Shown here piece by piece: positions 1 to 9,998 of a stretch of DNA of 64,000 nucleotides (the stretch's first letter is position 1; each line of letters opens with the position of its first letter). Source of the stretch: Oegoconia quadripuncta (taxonomy: Eukaryota > Arthropoda > Insecta > Lepidoptera > Autostichidae); the NCBI GenBank assembly GCA_949316235.1, contig OX438744.1, forward strand, positions 41,087,278 through 41,151,277, read 5' to 3'. The notes below the pieces were generated by a model that was not told where the DNA came from, did no database searches, and saw only the letters and a program-made list of their open reading frames with translations. The translations under genes were made by a program, and so were the position numbers.

Positions 1-640
1 ACTGGAAGAGTTTGATTTGCCTTTGCACTTAAATTTAAATTCTTTTTCTCTTATATTTAAGAGTTATGGTCTTGTCGGTGGAGTCCTATCCACATTTCTA
101 AACATTCCGCCTTTTCTTTCACTTCCAGTTTCATTCATATTAAAAACTGACCAGTCGGAAAATACAAATTGATTTAGTTATTACTATCCTTTCCTGCAAC
201 AAGCAGACTCTATATCATTTTGTGTCGCAATATATAATTTTACGCTACAATAACTGGGTTTGATCATTATCGTTAATACCGACATAAAATGAAGGGATGT
301 TTAGATTCAGCGCGACCTTCCCCTATCGATGTCGATAAGCCCGTGTCGTTAGATTACATCGTAGAGGGTAAAGTTCGTCCCACGGGTGATCCTGTTCACA
401 CAACCAATGGGTCAACAGCAAGGAGACAAAATGCTTATTTTGGTGAATGTGTAACTCGAAATTTCATCGAAGTGGAGAATTAAATAGAGATTATATTTTG
501 AAGGAGTTATCACAAAGAAAAAGCGTACCGCAATATTTCGAATAATCTTCTTGTATTTTCGATTAGCGAAGTTAAGCAATGTCTGGTACCGACATTCTTT
601 TGATGGGTAACCACTAATGCGAATGCCATTAAAATTATTA
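1..640. other. no recognised gene; small ORF only
   Basis: AT-rich sequence with no repeat family I recognise. An ATG-started frame of 64 codons (289-483, plus) reads through moderately GC-rich DNA and has a proline/valine-rich start, but shows no known domain, signal peptide or membrane segment. No splice or promoter context makes it convincing. It is probably a chance frame, although it lies in the only non-repetitive part of this stretch. Confidence 0.3.
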
Positions 641-750
641 TAAGTGTTTCCGTTCGTCGGAGGGCACGTTTAATAATCGGTCCCGATTATTATCAAATAA
701 CAACAGTCGTTAAACCAATAGGGTGGCCTGTAGGCGACTATACTGTAACT
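640..750 (+). repeat. fragment of a common lepidopteran interspersed repeat
   Basis: The text GGAGGGCACGTTTAATAAT, then CGGTCCCGATTATTATC and CAGTCGTTAAACC, resembles the body of a SINE-like repeat that I know from many moth and butterfly genomes. It contains a near-perfect palindrome TAATAATCGG/CCGATTATTA around 670-691. Neither a tRNA-like head nor a poly(A) tail is present, so it is a fragment. Confidence 0.4.
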
Positions 751-887
751 ATTTTCAAAAAGTCCATCAATAACTTCTTTATATTTTCAAAAAAATTTAC
801 CAAGGACAAATATCCCGACTCAATAATCGATTTTAATAAAATATAAAGCAGCTATTGATTAATTCTTTAGAAAAATGTTTTAAAAGA

Positions 888-1165
888 TTGACGACCTGTT
901 TGGTGTAGTGGTTAGAAACTCTGCTACTATACCAAATGGTCGCGGGTTCGAATCCCGCTAGGCGCATATGTTTGTATAATCGATACAGACATGTGTTCTC
1001 GAGTTATGGATGTTTTTCATTTATACATTTTTTTATTCCAAACCAAAAATGTATTTGTGTAGTTTATTAACCATCCGGTATCCATAACACAAGCCTAGAT
1101 GCTTACTGTGGACTCAGATAGCGCTGTGTGTTTGTACAAAGAAAAAAAAAGAGATCTGTGTCTAA
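888..1165 (+). mobile_element. SINE-A, near-complete tRNA-derived SINE
   Basis: Pol III A-box-like TGGTGTAGTGGTTAG at 901-915 and B-box GGTTCGAATCC at 945-955 form the tRNA-like head. A conserved tail follows (ATGGATGTTTTTCATTTATA, then ATCCATAACACAAGCCTAG, then AGCGCTGTGTG). Other copies occur at 15688, 24338, 43535, 51585 (minus), 60576 (minus) and around 20490/24243 (minus). The anticodon arm does not fold as a working tRNA. Confidence 0.85.
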
Positions 1166-1439
1166 TAACTCCAGATAGGTTTACAAATTGATGATTTTCT
1201 TAGCAATTCCTTCTGTATAAAACATATGATACTTTGGGGATCAAAACGAATCTAACGACACCAAGCTGTTTAGGTTGCAGGAAGTAACATATAAATCTAT
1301 ACACTTATACTTACGTTACATGAGTAAATCCGAAAAACATTATCCTTCTTCCTGGGGTAGTCGGGGAACAAAACTCTATTACTATTATTTATATACTATA
1401 TTTATTACTTAAATTCTTACTTAAGTTCAGTATAATAAC

Positions 1440-1794
1440 ACCCTCAGGGGATTGTTGGGACTGCCTTCGCGCTGCAGCGCCTCGGGAATGTTCGCCGCCT
1501 GGAACACGGACGGCTTTCATGCCGTGCTGCTAAAGCGCGTGGCCTCGCTGAGGGAGCGGGTGCGGGGCGGTAACAACAGTCTCCTGAGGGTGATAGCCGA
1601 GAGAATAGACAGCCCTGTTCTCGCTCACTGGATGTCGATGCACGTGGCATCCAATGAGCATTTTAAATTTTACTGACATAGTTATTAAGTTGTTTGGTAC
1701 TAACACTTTTGTATATTTATGTGTATGTATTTTATTTTATAATGTATGGACCTCAAAGTCCGAAATAAATGATTTCTTTCTTTCTTTCTTTCTA
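1440..1794 (+). pseudogene. 5'-truncated non-LTR retrotransposon, C-terminal end
   Basis: An open frame of about 74 codons (1452-1676) reads LGLPSRCSASGMFAAWNTDG, then VLLKRVASLRERV. This matches the extreme C-terminus of lepidopteran non-LTR reverse transcriptases of the LPxxCSASxMFAxxxxD type. A short 3' UTR with an AATAAA signal (1763-1768) leads into a (TTTC)n tail at 1776-1793. The abrupt start in GC-rich coding sequence after AT-rich DNA marks 5' truncation. The clade is uncertain. Confidence 0.7.
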
Positions 1795-2245
1795 AATAGT
1801 GACTGAATAACAACATAATGAACAATGTCAACTCTTCCAACACTGTGACATAGACATACCGCCAAAAATGCGAGCAGCATAATAATTCTATTACTATTGG
1901 TCTCTTTACTCATCATTAAAATAAAAATAAATAAATATTTGGTTCCTCTCTACAGATTCTTTCGTGATTTCCTTTTTCTATTCATCCCACAAAACACTTG
2001 ATGAGTGAAATGCACCGTGAAGTTTTCTTTATAGCGAAGGGGCTGAATGTGGAAGGGATATTACGGACGTGTGAGGGGTCCGGGGTGAGGCAGCGGGGTC
2101 AGGGGGGCTGATGTAGATGAGATCCGAAGCACGGACAAAATTATGCAGGTCCAGGGATAAGTAGGTGAGAACGACCGGCACGGTATTGGTGAAATAATTG
2201 GTCTCAGATCGGATGTGATTGGATGCAATTTACGTGTATTACGAG
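1795..2245. other. no feature recognised
   Basis: Mixed AT-rich DNA with a purine-rich, GC-richer patch at about 2040-2180 (GGGGTCCGGGGTGAGGCAGC). There is no reading frame, tail or inverted repeat that I can assign. Confidence 0.3.
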
Positions 2246-2510
2246 AGCAAGAGCGTCGGTGGATCAGCGGTTAAGACACGGTCTCCCAATGTAGCAGGTC
2301 CGGGTTCGATTCCCAGGCAGGGCATGTACCAATGAGTTTTGAATTTAATTACTTATGTGCATTTATCCGACTGCCCTTAAACGGTGAAGGAAAGCATCGT
2401 GAGGAAACTTGCGTGCCTGAGAAATAAATTCAAAGGCCTGTGAAGTCCCCAACCCGCATTGGGCCAGCGTGGTGGACTATGGCCCATACTCTCACTGACA
2501 CTCTATATGA
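2246..2510 (+). mobile_element. SINE-D, near-complete
   Basis: A tRNA-like head (GCGTCGGTGGATCAGCGG, B-box GGTTCGATTCC at 2302-2312) is followed by ATGTACCAATGAGTTTT, a CATTTATCCGACTGC segment, AAGCATCGTGAGGAAACTTG and CCCAACCCGCATTGGGCC. The final CGAGGGAAGGCC...GATGATGATG segment is missing. Related copies lie at 6798, 34247, 37137 and 53565. Confidence 0.85.
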
Positions 2511-3427
2511 CACTGATTATATATACAGCACAAGTCTCACTTTCAACGCAGCCATTATAAAACTTGAAATGCTTGTCACTTTTCGATGTGTTCGAAAGGC
2601 GCGTAAGATGAGATGTATGTGCGTACATTCTTTGTATTCAGAAAAGAATCATCCAAACTACAGTATAATTGGCCAAGACACCTCATTTAAATATACTATA
2701 CAGAACAATAATCCGATAAATTTGCTCGCAACGAGATCAACTTTCAACGGCCTTTAAAAAAGAAATATCTTACTTAAACCGATTAATTCACTATCGGCAA
2801 TAAAGCTTACCTTCAAGTTATAATAACAAATAATTAGCATTATGGGAACCTCTCGGCCCAGGGATGCCTCCTAATAGAATGAGAGTCATTACTGAGAATC
2901 ACTAAGTCGAGCTGAACAAATTGGTGTTTTAATGGCGGAGTAGCTGTCGATGATAACTCTCGTCTCGGATTACTGCTACAATCAAAACACTCAATTAAGC
3001 TGTTTATATCATTATTGCTGGTGAATTAATTGATATGGATTAGAACTGAAATATTGTTATTACTGAATATCTCCGTTTTTACCCGCTTCCCAAAGAAGAA
3101 TCATCATTTAAGCCCGTAAACATCCCATTGCAGCAATATAAGTCATGCCTCGTATATTAATATAATCTTTATTTGTTCTTCACAAACTCACGCTATAGCG
3201 AAATGTACAGGATGGTGAGTACGTGTGAAGATTGATGCTTAAATTGGCGGTAGTCTGTGCTTTAGGACACCAGTACCCCAGACGTACTTCCCGGACGTAC
3301 AGCTCAGACAGCGAGAAAAAGTCACAAGTAAGGCACAATGACTTCACATGCCTTAGAGTTTTACCGCCTGCTTGTACAATTATTATTTTTTTTTGAAGCT
3401 ATAGAATTTTTGTGCAATTAAGTGTAC
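2511..3427. other. no feature recognised
   Basis: AT-rich sequence without a recognised repeat, RT fragment or long frame. The ATG frame at 2440-2757 mostly overlaps the SINE-D tail and is not a gene. Confidence 0.3.
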
Positions 3428-3500
3428 TTGATTGATTGATTGATTGAGTTTTTATTTCTCCGGCATGCAAGTTTCCTCACGATGTTTTCCTTCCTCGAGC
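3428..3500 (-). repeat. (TTGA)n run joined to a SINE-D fragment
   Basis: Four GATT units at 3432-3447 are followed by GCATGCAAGTTTCCTCACGATGTTTTCC, the reverse of the SINE-D segment GAAAACATCGTGAGGAAACC. Only this segment remains. Confidence 0.5.
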
Positions 3501-3529
3501 CACCGACGAGGACGAGGAATAATTCATAA

Positions 3530-3765
3530 ATCATGTAACGACCTTTATCTTACTTGGGTCAGAGATACAGGCGTTTGGGTGTTCCACAGATTGAAAGGTT
3601 ATTGCTTGAAACAACATGAAATATACAGAAATGCACACGTGACAGGGGGTGAGCCCGTCGTCACTGAAACGTGCAAGTCTATAAATGTTTATTGGTGTCA
3701 ATACGAGTAGTCGCCTTTTACGACGATTCTTTTTACTTGCCCAAACCACACGGAGCTATAAAAGA
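3530..3765 (-). repeat. degenerate LINE-H 3' UTR fragment
   Basis: Read on the minus strand, GTCGTAAAAGGCGACTA and ACGTTTCAGTGACGACGGGC match the LINE-H sequence seen intact at 14760-15045 and 43350-43533 (GTGTCGTAAAAGGCGACTAAG, ACGTTTCAACGGCGATGGGC). Divergence is high, so this is an old insertion. Confidence 0.5.
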
Positions 3766-3987
3766 TGTTTATCTGTCACAATATGCTCATCCAGACCTTT
3801 CCAATGAAAACAGTTCCAAGACTATACGAGATAACTTTCTACAGATACCCTCAAAGTGCGGCTCACCACGATGTCCTGGAACCCAACAACTATCTTACGA
3901 AATTGCTTCTCTTCGAGATATTTCATTTAAAAGTCTGGTTTTTTCATTTTCACCCTTTTTCACCTCCATACGGTACAAATAAATCCC

Positions 3988-4395
3988 AACTGATATTATA
4001 AATGCGAAGTTTGTGTGTGTGTATGCATGTATGTTTGTTACCTCTTCACGCCTAAACGGCTGGATGGATTTTGATGAAATTTGGTTTGTAGACAGATTTG
4101 GACCTGGATTGTATTGTATGTATATATGTGGTTTACTAGTACCCACCGAAAAGCCCCATTATCTACCTCTTCATCGTGTGTCGTCAAAACTCGAAGGGTT
4201 TATTACTAGCCATTGCAATTTACACTATTCTCTCCGCGGTTCCATCATCAGATCACCTCGATGGTACCAAATTATTGTATTGTCATCACAATTACATATA
4301 ATTGCAAAGTTTCTGTTACAGTTTTCATTTTCAAAAGTTAAAATCGACTTCGTTGATTTGTTTACATACTCGCGTTGCCAGTTACAAAGGAGCTA
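3988..4395 (+). mobile_element. Lep1-like Helitron, 5' end and internal part
   Basis: It starts with GATATTATAAATGCGAAGTT and continues TTGTTACCTCTTCACGCCTAAACGG, the conserved 5' part of lepidopteran non-autonomous Helitrons. 4190-4330 contains a segment that pairs in reverse with 5440-5540 (GGTGATCTGAT...). The usual 3' hairpin and CTAGT end are absent, so the copy is truncated or rearranged. Confidence 0.6.
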
Positions 4396-4744
4396 CTAAA
4401 AGCGTATTAAAAACATATCCAATGTTAAAATGAACACTTGACACCCGGACAGTCTGAGCGATAGACATAATGACATAATTAAAACATGATTAAAACTAAT
4501 TAATTTTTTTCCCAAAGTCCACCGACTTCGCTTCCACAAGGCGGGACAAATTAACACCTTGTCAGAGCCGAGCTACAATAACACGCCAAGAGCTAGTTCA
4601 CGTTTCAGAGCGAAATTTACCAAATGTTATCGTAAGCCAAATAGCAAGTACTGCCTCTGGAGAGGTTTGTACAAGCTGTTTGGAGAAGCACATATGTAAT
4701 TTTAAAACAGTAATATTTGAATTGTTTGAGTTATATTTTGAATT

Positions 4745-4985
4745 AGGTTGGTTGGTGGTAGGGCATTTTAAATGTCCGCCTGGCTAGCTACCACCTTCTT
4801 ATCTAAATCTGCCGCCAAGCAGCAATGTTAACAGCATTGCTGTGTTCCGGTTGTCAGAGATAAGATACCCAATCCCCCAAATGTGTTGGGGTTTACGGGT
4901 CAGTACGCTTCCACCTTCGACCTCATCTTCACTTAACATAAGGTATGATTGAGCTCAATCGCTAACCCGTTGTGTATTAAAAAAA
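4745..4985 (+). mobile_element. SINE-C tail, 5'-truncated
   Basis: It begins at GGTTGGTTGGTGGTAGGGC and runs through TGTCCGCCTGGCTAGCTACC, CCGCCAAGCAGCAATGTTAA, CCGGTTGTCAGAGATAAGAT to CGTTGTGTATTAAAAAAAAC. The tRNA-like head is missing. Confidence 0.8.
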
Positions 4986-5067
4986 ACTGCTTACTGCGGA
5001 ATTGGAAGATGCCATCCCACATCACCTGATCCCATTACCCGTTGACATTCCCATCGAAATCCGTCGC

Positions 5068-5110
5068 TATTGGAAACAACACGTGACGTCACACGATGAC
5101 GCCGCGGGGC
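5068..5110. promoter_or_regulatory. E-box/CRE composite
   Basis: CACGTGACGTCAC contains a perfect E-box (CACGTG) overlapping a perfect cAMP-response element (TGACGTCA), followed by ACGATGACGCC. It sits in a short GC-rich patch. A similar pair in the other order occurs at 13177-13195. These are consensus matches only. Confidence 0.25.
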
Positions 5111-5254
5111 GGAACTAACACACCTCGACAGTCCTGTCACAACTCTCGGACAAACATGCCGATAGATGCCTCCATAATCACATTAGGGGTGTGATTTTCG
5201 GACATAGAACACGCAAACTTCGAGCACCATTATTGGTGTAGTGAATAGGTACAT

Positions 5255-5375
5255 TTACAATGCTATACCATCAACCAAACCGAGTACTAAAAATGTACTC
5301 CGTTGGGGATCGAACCCGCGATCTCCGATTCGTAAACCCTATGTTATTTACGTTGAACCACATAGGCGGTTAAAA
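5255..5375 (-). mobile_element. SINE-C head
   Basis: The minus strand reads CCGCCTATGTGGTTCAACGTAAA, a B-box GGTTCGATCCC and CCAACGGAGTACAT, then stops at GGTTTGGTTGATGG. This is the head plus the first tail bases only. Confidence 0.7.
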
Positions 5376-5399
5376 AGAGTTTCAGAGAGATAACGTCTC

Positions 5400-5640
5400 C
5401 CTGCCTCACGCCTTAACCACTTGCTGGTATCTAAGCTGAAATTTGGCATATTTATGTGAGCTCGTTGACAATGCAATATTATGGTACAATCCAGGTGATC
5501 TGATAATAGAGCTGGAATGTTGGAACTGGAACTCCCTGGCAAGTGGCAAGATAGTCGAATTTGGGCTAGGTGGTTTTGTTGCCATGAGCACTTTCTACGA
5601 GTATTACACAGTGTTAGAAGATGGAGCCAGAAGATTCCTT
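5400..5640. repeat. unclassified repeat shared with 4190-4330
   Basis: CAATATTATGGTACAATCCAGGTGATCTGAT here is similar to the reverse complement of 4245-4290 (CAATAATTTGGTACCATCGAGGTGATCTGAT). Such segments are often inside lepidopteran Helitron-like elements. No termini are visible. Confidence 0.4.
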
Positions 5641-5814
5641 TATGGACTACTACTTCACTCAACTTTGTACTAGAATAAAATACGATAATCATGATGATGA
5701 GCATTAAAAGTATTTTCAATGTTGAACATATTTTTAATAATATAATTTTATTATTCTTGGGAGTAAAACTATTGTTCCGTTTTGTATATTTTACGACCTT
5801 GTAATACCTAATTA

Positions 5815-6037
5815 CTAGTCTAACTAATGTTATAAATACGAAAGTTTGTGTGTTTGTTTATTTGTTTGTTGCTCAATCACCGCGAAACGAATGAACGGAT
5901 TTGGATGAAATTTGGAATATAGCTAGAAAATACTCTAGATTATAACATAGGATATTTTTTATCCCGATAAATTGAGTAGTTCCTGCGGGATAACCGCGAT
6001 AAAGTTATTCCACGCAGGCGTAGCCGCGGGCGGAAAG
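5815..6037 (+). mobile_element. Lep1-like Helitron, complete short copy
   Basis: The 5' end is CTAATGTTATAAATACGAAAG. The body reads GCTCAATCACCGCGAAACGAA, then GGATTTGGATGAAATTTGG and CCCGATAAATTGAGTAGTTCC. The 3' end is CACGCAGGCGTAGCCGCGGGCGGAAAGCTGGT, with a GC-rich hairpin just before it. These are the expected structural marks of a non-autonomous Helitron; there is no Rep/helicase coding. Confidence 0.75.
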
Positions 6038-6059
6038 CTGGTATGTTAAATATTTCTTT

Positions 6060-6680
6060 CCTTCCTTGCAGTTGCCGTATTCTGTAATCATATTTACCCG
6101 ACCCAATTAAGAAGCAACCTGAAGTACATACAAAATTGTGCTTCAGAGTCACCCATCCAACTTCTAACCTTAACGTTGGCTTTCGGTCTCGTACAGCTAC
6201 ACTAGCACAGCTGTAACATAATCCTCTAAAACCCTTAGTTATGATGTAAACAGAAAGGTTAGCCGGAAGTACGGGCACATGAGCAGGCCGTGGTTGGGCA
6301 GCGGTTCGGGGAAGAGCCGGGGGGAGGGGGCAGGAAATTAAAAGATAATAAATCTGGTCGCGGCTCATTTCGGACGCAGCTCGGGTTCCGGGTTCGGTGC
6401 CGGATACATACTCTGTGTTTCTTGAACATTACACTGTGGTTGTCTTCAGAGTCCTATATTTTCTTTAGTGGAATATCATTCCTAATAATATACTGATTTA
6501 CTCTTACGGAGTTTGTTTTTATTTAAAAATTAGTAATGAACCAACATCGCAATGTACTCGGCATTCGACGAAACGTGCTTCGGCGAAACGTAGTTCGCAG
6601 AAGTGAACAACCTTGTTATACCTATTACTGATCCTTCGTGAAGACCAGTTTAAATTAGTACCTAGTACTTTATTCTGCCA
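6060..6680. other. unassigned, with a short TTCGGCGAAACGT repeat
   Basis: Mostly unrecognised. At 6555-6605 the units TTCGACGAAACGTGC and TTCGGCGAAACGTAG stand in tandem; this motif recurs in insect MITE-like repeats. Frames here have no recognised domain. Confidence 0.3.
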
Positions 6681-6682
6681 CA

Positions 6683-6781
6683 GCATCATCATCAGCCCGT
6701 AAACATCCTGCAGGGATATAGGCCTTCTCTCGTATAATGAGGGAGTGTGGGCCATAGTCCACCACGCTGGCCCAATGCGGT
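6683..6781 (-). mobile_element. SINE-D tail fragment (inverted)
   Basis: CATCATCATCAGCCCGTAAACATCC, then GGGATATAGGCCTTC and GGGCCATAGTCCACCACGC are the reverse of the SINE-D 3' part. It lies head-on against the plus-strand copy that starts at 6798. Confidence 0.75.
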
Positions 6782-6797
6782 TGGTTATCGTCATAAA

Positions 6798-7108
6798 ACT
6801 TACAAAATAGAGGTGAAGACGCGGTCTTCCAATTTGGGAGGTCCGGGTTCGATTCCCACGCAGGCTATGTACCAATGAGTTTTTTTTATTTAATTTAATT
6901 ACTTATGTGCATTTATCCGACTGCTCTTAAACGGTGTAGGAAAATTTCGTGAGGAAACCTGCATGCCTGAGAAAAAAAAATTCAAAGGCCTGTTAAGTCC
7001 CCAACCCGCATTGGGCCAGAGTGGTGGACTATGGCTCATACTCCCTCATTATACAAAGGAAGGCCTATATGCCTGCAGTGTGATGTTTAAAGGGTGATGA
7101 TGAAGAGG
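6798..7108 (+). mobile_element. SINE-D, nearly full length
   Basis: The first bases of the head are missing; AAGACGCGGTCTTCCAATTTGG and B-box GGTTCGATTCC (6845-6855) are present, and the tail is complete to GATGTTTAAAGGGTGATGATGA. Together with 6683-6781 it forms an inverted pair of the same SINE. Confidence 0.8.
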
Positions 7109-7109
7109 T

Positions 7110-7285
7110 TGCAGGTTCGATTTCCAATGAGGTACATGTTTAGAACTCGGTCTATTTAGTGGTAGAGCATTATTATCCTCTAGCACCATTAACTACGTCT
7201 TAATAATATTGTTGTGTTATTCAGATGAGGGAGGCCTTTGCTCAGCAGTGGGACACTATGGGCTCTTAATAATAATAATAATATT
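7110..7285 (+). mobile_element. degenerate SINE-C piece joined to an RTE-like LINE 3' end
   Basis: 7115-7215 is a decayed SINE-C (GCAGGTTCGATTTCC, AGTGGTAGAGCATT). From 7222 the text GAGGGAGGCCTTTGCTCAGCAGTGGGACA ends in GGGCTCTTAATAATAATAAT. This codes for the REAFAQQWDSMGS-type C-terminus seen intact at 43750-43965, with a (TAA)n tail. The same end occurs at 52752. Confidence 0.6.
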
Positions 7286-7518
7286 CATTTATCCCTCACT
7301 GTTTTGATTATTTTTAAAGTGCAATAAACAAATATTTCTTTGGGATGTATATTATTTACAAGAACTTGACAAAACTTTTGAGATTATATTCTCAAAGTTG
7401 TTAATTATTTTATTTGGGAATAAAATCAAAATTTAGGCAAAGAAATTAAATCATGTTCAACGAACAATAAACTGTACTCATGTAATACCAATTTTGTTTA
7501 GGTACTAGTCGGGTATTA

Positions 7519-7712
7519 TCTTAATATTATAAATGTGAATGTTAGTGTGTGTTGTATGTATGTTTGTTACCTCTTCACGCCTAAACTGCTGGACGTATTT
7601 GCATGAAATTTGGTTGATAGATTAGAATCTGGATTAACATATAGGTAACTTTTTTTGCTGAACCGATTTTGATGATATGTTCCACGCTAACGAAGTCGCG
7701 GGCAACAGCTAG
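7519..7712 (+). mobile_element. Lep1-like Helitron, short copy
   Basis: It starts TTAATATTATAAATGTGAATG, has GTTACCTCTTCACGCCTAAAC and ends CCACGCTAACGAAGTCGCGGGCAACAGCTAGTA. It is internally shortened compared with 5815-6037. Confidence 0.7.
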
Positions 7713-7735
7713 TAATAATATAATTTGTAAGTCAC

Positions 7736-7875
7736 AAATTAAAAGAAATTTGCCCCAAGTCCCTGATTGCTTGTTCAGTCAAAAACTAGAAGGCTGATCG
7801 CATTACTTTGTTGTACAGTGAGACTGATTCTTCGTCCAAAGTATTGGCCAGCTCATTGACCTTATTGCATGCAAC
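7736..7875 (-). pseudogene. non-LTR reverse transcriptase C-terminal scrap
   Basis: The minus strand reads GQYFGRRISLTVQQSNAISL, then LVFD and a stop. This corresponds to the ...RAGxYFxQRISLAIQRGNAASxLG... C-terminus better preserved at 44584-44826 and 46868-47140. About 25 recognisable residues remain. Confidence 0.6.
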
Positions 7876-7879
7876 GTTT

Positions 7880-9070
7880 ACTAAGTATTAAAACGTAGGG
7901 TTCGTCATGTTAGGATAAACTTTGCATCGATATTATACATAACTCACAGGTAATAGAACTGAATTTACAGTGCTCCTTTCGAAAAATCTCTTCTATGAAT
8001 ACAAAACAATTCACCTTCATGACTGTGGGTAAAAGACTGGATGCCATTAAAAACAATGTCTCTTCAAATATTTCTCATGACAAATATAGTTTTAAAAATA
8101 CATTCTGACTTTCAATAAGTGATATTTTGACTTTTTAGGCTTCTGCAATTTTGTCAATTCAACACTATTAAAAATCAATACCATTTGTTTTCGAGCTAAG
8201 ACATTGTGATTTATATTATGAAAATTATTCTATATTCTAACATACAATCACATAGCAATTCACTTGCATAACGTGTCAAATTCCCTTGGCGAAAATAAAC
8301 TCTGTTGAATTTTATTTATTTCCAAGACTTTGAGAAAGTTATACGTAGTGTTAATTATTTTTATCACTTGGGAGCTAAAAATGATTTTCCGAACTAAAAT
8401 TGGCAGATTAATTCAGAGTTGGGGTGTTAGATATTTTAACTTCAAGTTTGAGTAACTTAAAGCTTATGAGTAAGTTACTCATAGTAGTCTCATATCGCGC
8501 ATAATTTTGCATTTGGAATTCTGCCTATAGTGTTACTTAACTTTACAATATCTTGTGAGAGTAAATCAATTCATCGCGTGAATTCTACAAATGTAGTTTT
8601 CAGCTAACGACATAATAAAAATTATTTTTATCTGAAATCTTAAAGTTTACTGTGAGATCAAACCCGGCCCCGTCCGTCCTCAGTTATTCATTATTTTGTA
8701 GAAAAATGCGCGGAAGCCAAATAATTGGCTTTCCCGTTCAGCGCCGGGTCTAGCCGGGAAGTTGCCGGCAGAATGTGTTTCCAAAAAATAATAACATTTT
8801 CTCCCAACTTCTGTGTTCCTGGTACAACGGCCGAGATTTCACCGTTAACTTTGGTCCATTATTACCACCTGATATTACATAAATCAGCTGTATTAACAAA
8901 GTTTGAAATTCATTCCTGCGTTTTTCAAAATACAATTATTTTAATTTCATATTGCATCCAAGAAAATAGTCTATTGCCAATCCAAAATTGTCTACGTATC
9001 ATGAGAATCTTTTCAACAATAAACGTATCTCGTATTTTCTTCTGTGATAGAATATTGTAATTAATCGTAC
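7880..9070. other. no repeat or gene recognised
   Basis: One of the longest stretches without an identifiable mobile element. AT-rich to about 8640, then a GC-richer patch at 8665-8850 (CCCGGCCCCGTCCGTCC, AGCGCCGGGTCTAGCC). The 111-codon frame at 8725-9060 has no recognised domain and poor codon regularity. This could be intronic or flanking DNA of the exon candidate just downstream. Confidence 0.3.
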
Positions 9071-9077
9071 AACTTAC

Positions 9078-9135
9078 CGTCAAGCAAAAACAGCAGCCGG
9101 AAGATGAGATGGCAAATCCTTTTCATCTTGATCAT
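9078..9135 (-). CDS. candidate first coding exon with signal peptide
   Basis: On the minus strand an ATG at 9135 opens a frame reading MIKMKRICHLIFRLLFLLD, a short basic start followed by a hydrophobic stretch as in a secretory signal peptide or signal anchor. After 19 codons plus one base the exon is followed directly by GTAAGT (9077-9072), a consensus splice donor (ACG|GTAAGT). An in-frame TGA lies a few codons upstream of the ATG, so this ATG would be the first usable start. The surrounding kilobase is free of recognised repeats. No downstream exon can be identified, so it may be a chance match. What is seen is the frame and donor; that it belongs to a host gene is inference. Confidence 0.35.
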
Positions 9136-9341
9136 CTGTCTTACTCACTTACAATTAACTTATTGACCTTACCAACAAATGGACATGGAACTACACACTT
9201 ATCAAACTGCTATAACTACTAGAGGTAACCCGGGATCACAATTTCACATTAACATTGACACTAAGTTATACATCTAATTAATTTGGCAACGGTATACTAG
9301 TTATTGAAAAATACAGAACTAATTATATTTTATTTAATTGT

Positions 9342-9998
9342 AGTAATTGAATACGCGTAGTGTTTCGTAGCGCATGGCGTAGCGGTACGACCCGCGCGAA
9401 GGCTGGCCGGCTACTGGCGTAGCTGGGCGCTGCGCTGTGTTGCCGAGCGCTTTTGGCTAAAACCGCGAGGAGAACAATAAAAAGTTAAGTTATTTTTTAG
9501 TATGCCAAGTTTTATATTGTTTGATATATATGCAGTGTGAGAGGACATGTGTTGTAGGATACATTTGAATGATCAAAGTGAAGAAACAACTAATTAAAAA
9601 CTTGACCTTAATTGTGTAATTTTCTCCAACACCACCGCCTCGAACTCCTTTCGTGGATTCTTCAAATTATTTATTTTGGCAGAATATAGGTACACAAGGG
9701 TGTTTTAATATTAAAAATAAGGCCCATTACATTCTGCCTTTTGAGCACGCAAAATTTAACAAATATTTAATTATGTCTAATTATATATTCTAAGTTTCTG
9801 TTTATGTTATAAAACAGCTATACTGCCGCAGCGTATTTCGGGTAATTGACAAAAAGTTTTATGTTACGCGGATATTTACAAAAACAACGCACGTTTTGGC
9901 AACACCGAGGCTACGCGCTACGCGCCCTCAGCTACGAGCTACGAGCGTCGCTACGAGTTGCTCATTATGCCGAAGTGAGTTAGCCTGCGCATTCACTA
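9342..9998. mobile_element. putative DNA element with GCTACG-rich inverted ends
   Basis: The left side (9350-9470) carries CGTAGCGCATGGCGTAGCGG, GGCGTAGCTGGGCGC and TGTGTTGCCGAGCGC. The right side (9890-9995), read in reverse, carries CTCGTAGCGACGCTCGTAGC, CGTAGCTGAGGGCGCG and GGTGTTGCC in the same order. The outer ends may also match (TGTAGTAATTGAATACGCG against TGTAGTGAATGCGCAGG). The AT-rich centre (9480-9880) has no frame. This fits a fold-back or MITE-type element with repeated subterminal motifs; the superfamily is unknown and no clean target duplication was found. Confidence 0.45.

Noticed and set aside
289..483. 64-codon ATG frame as a small gene
   Set aside because: No domain, signal peptide, splice or promoter support; length is within chance expectation. 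Kept only as a remark.
900..960. Possible real tRNA gene
   Set aside because: A- and B-box are present but the sequence does not fold into a full cloverleaf with a normal acceptor stem, and many diverged copies share a SINE tail. The same holds for the heads of SINE-B, C and D.
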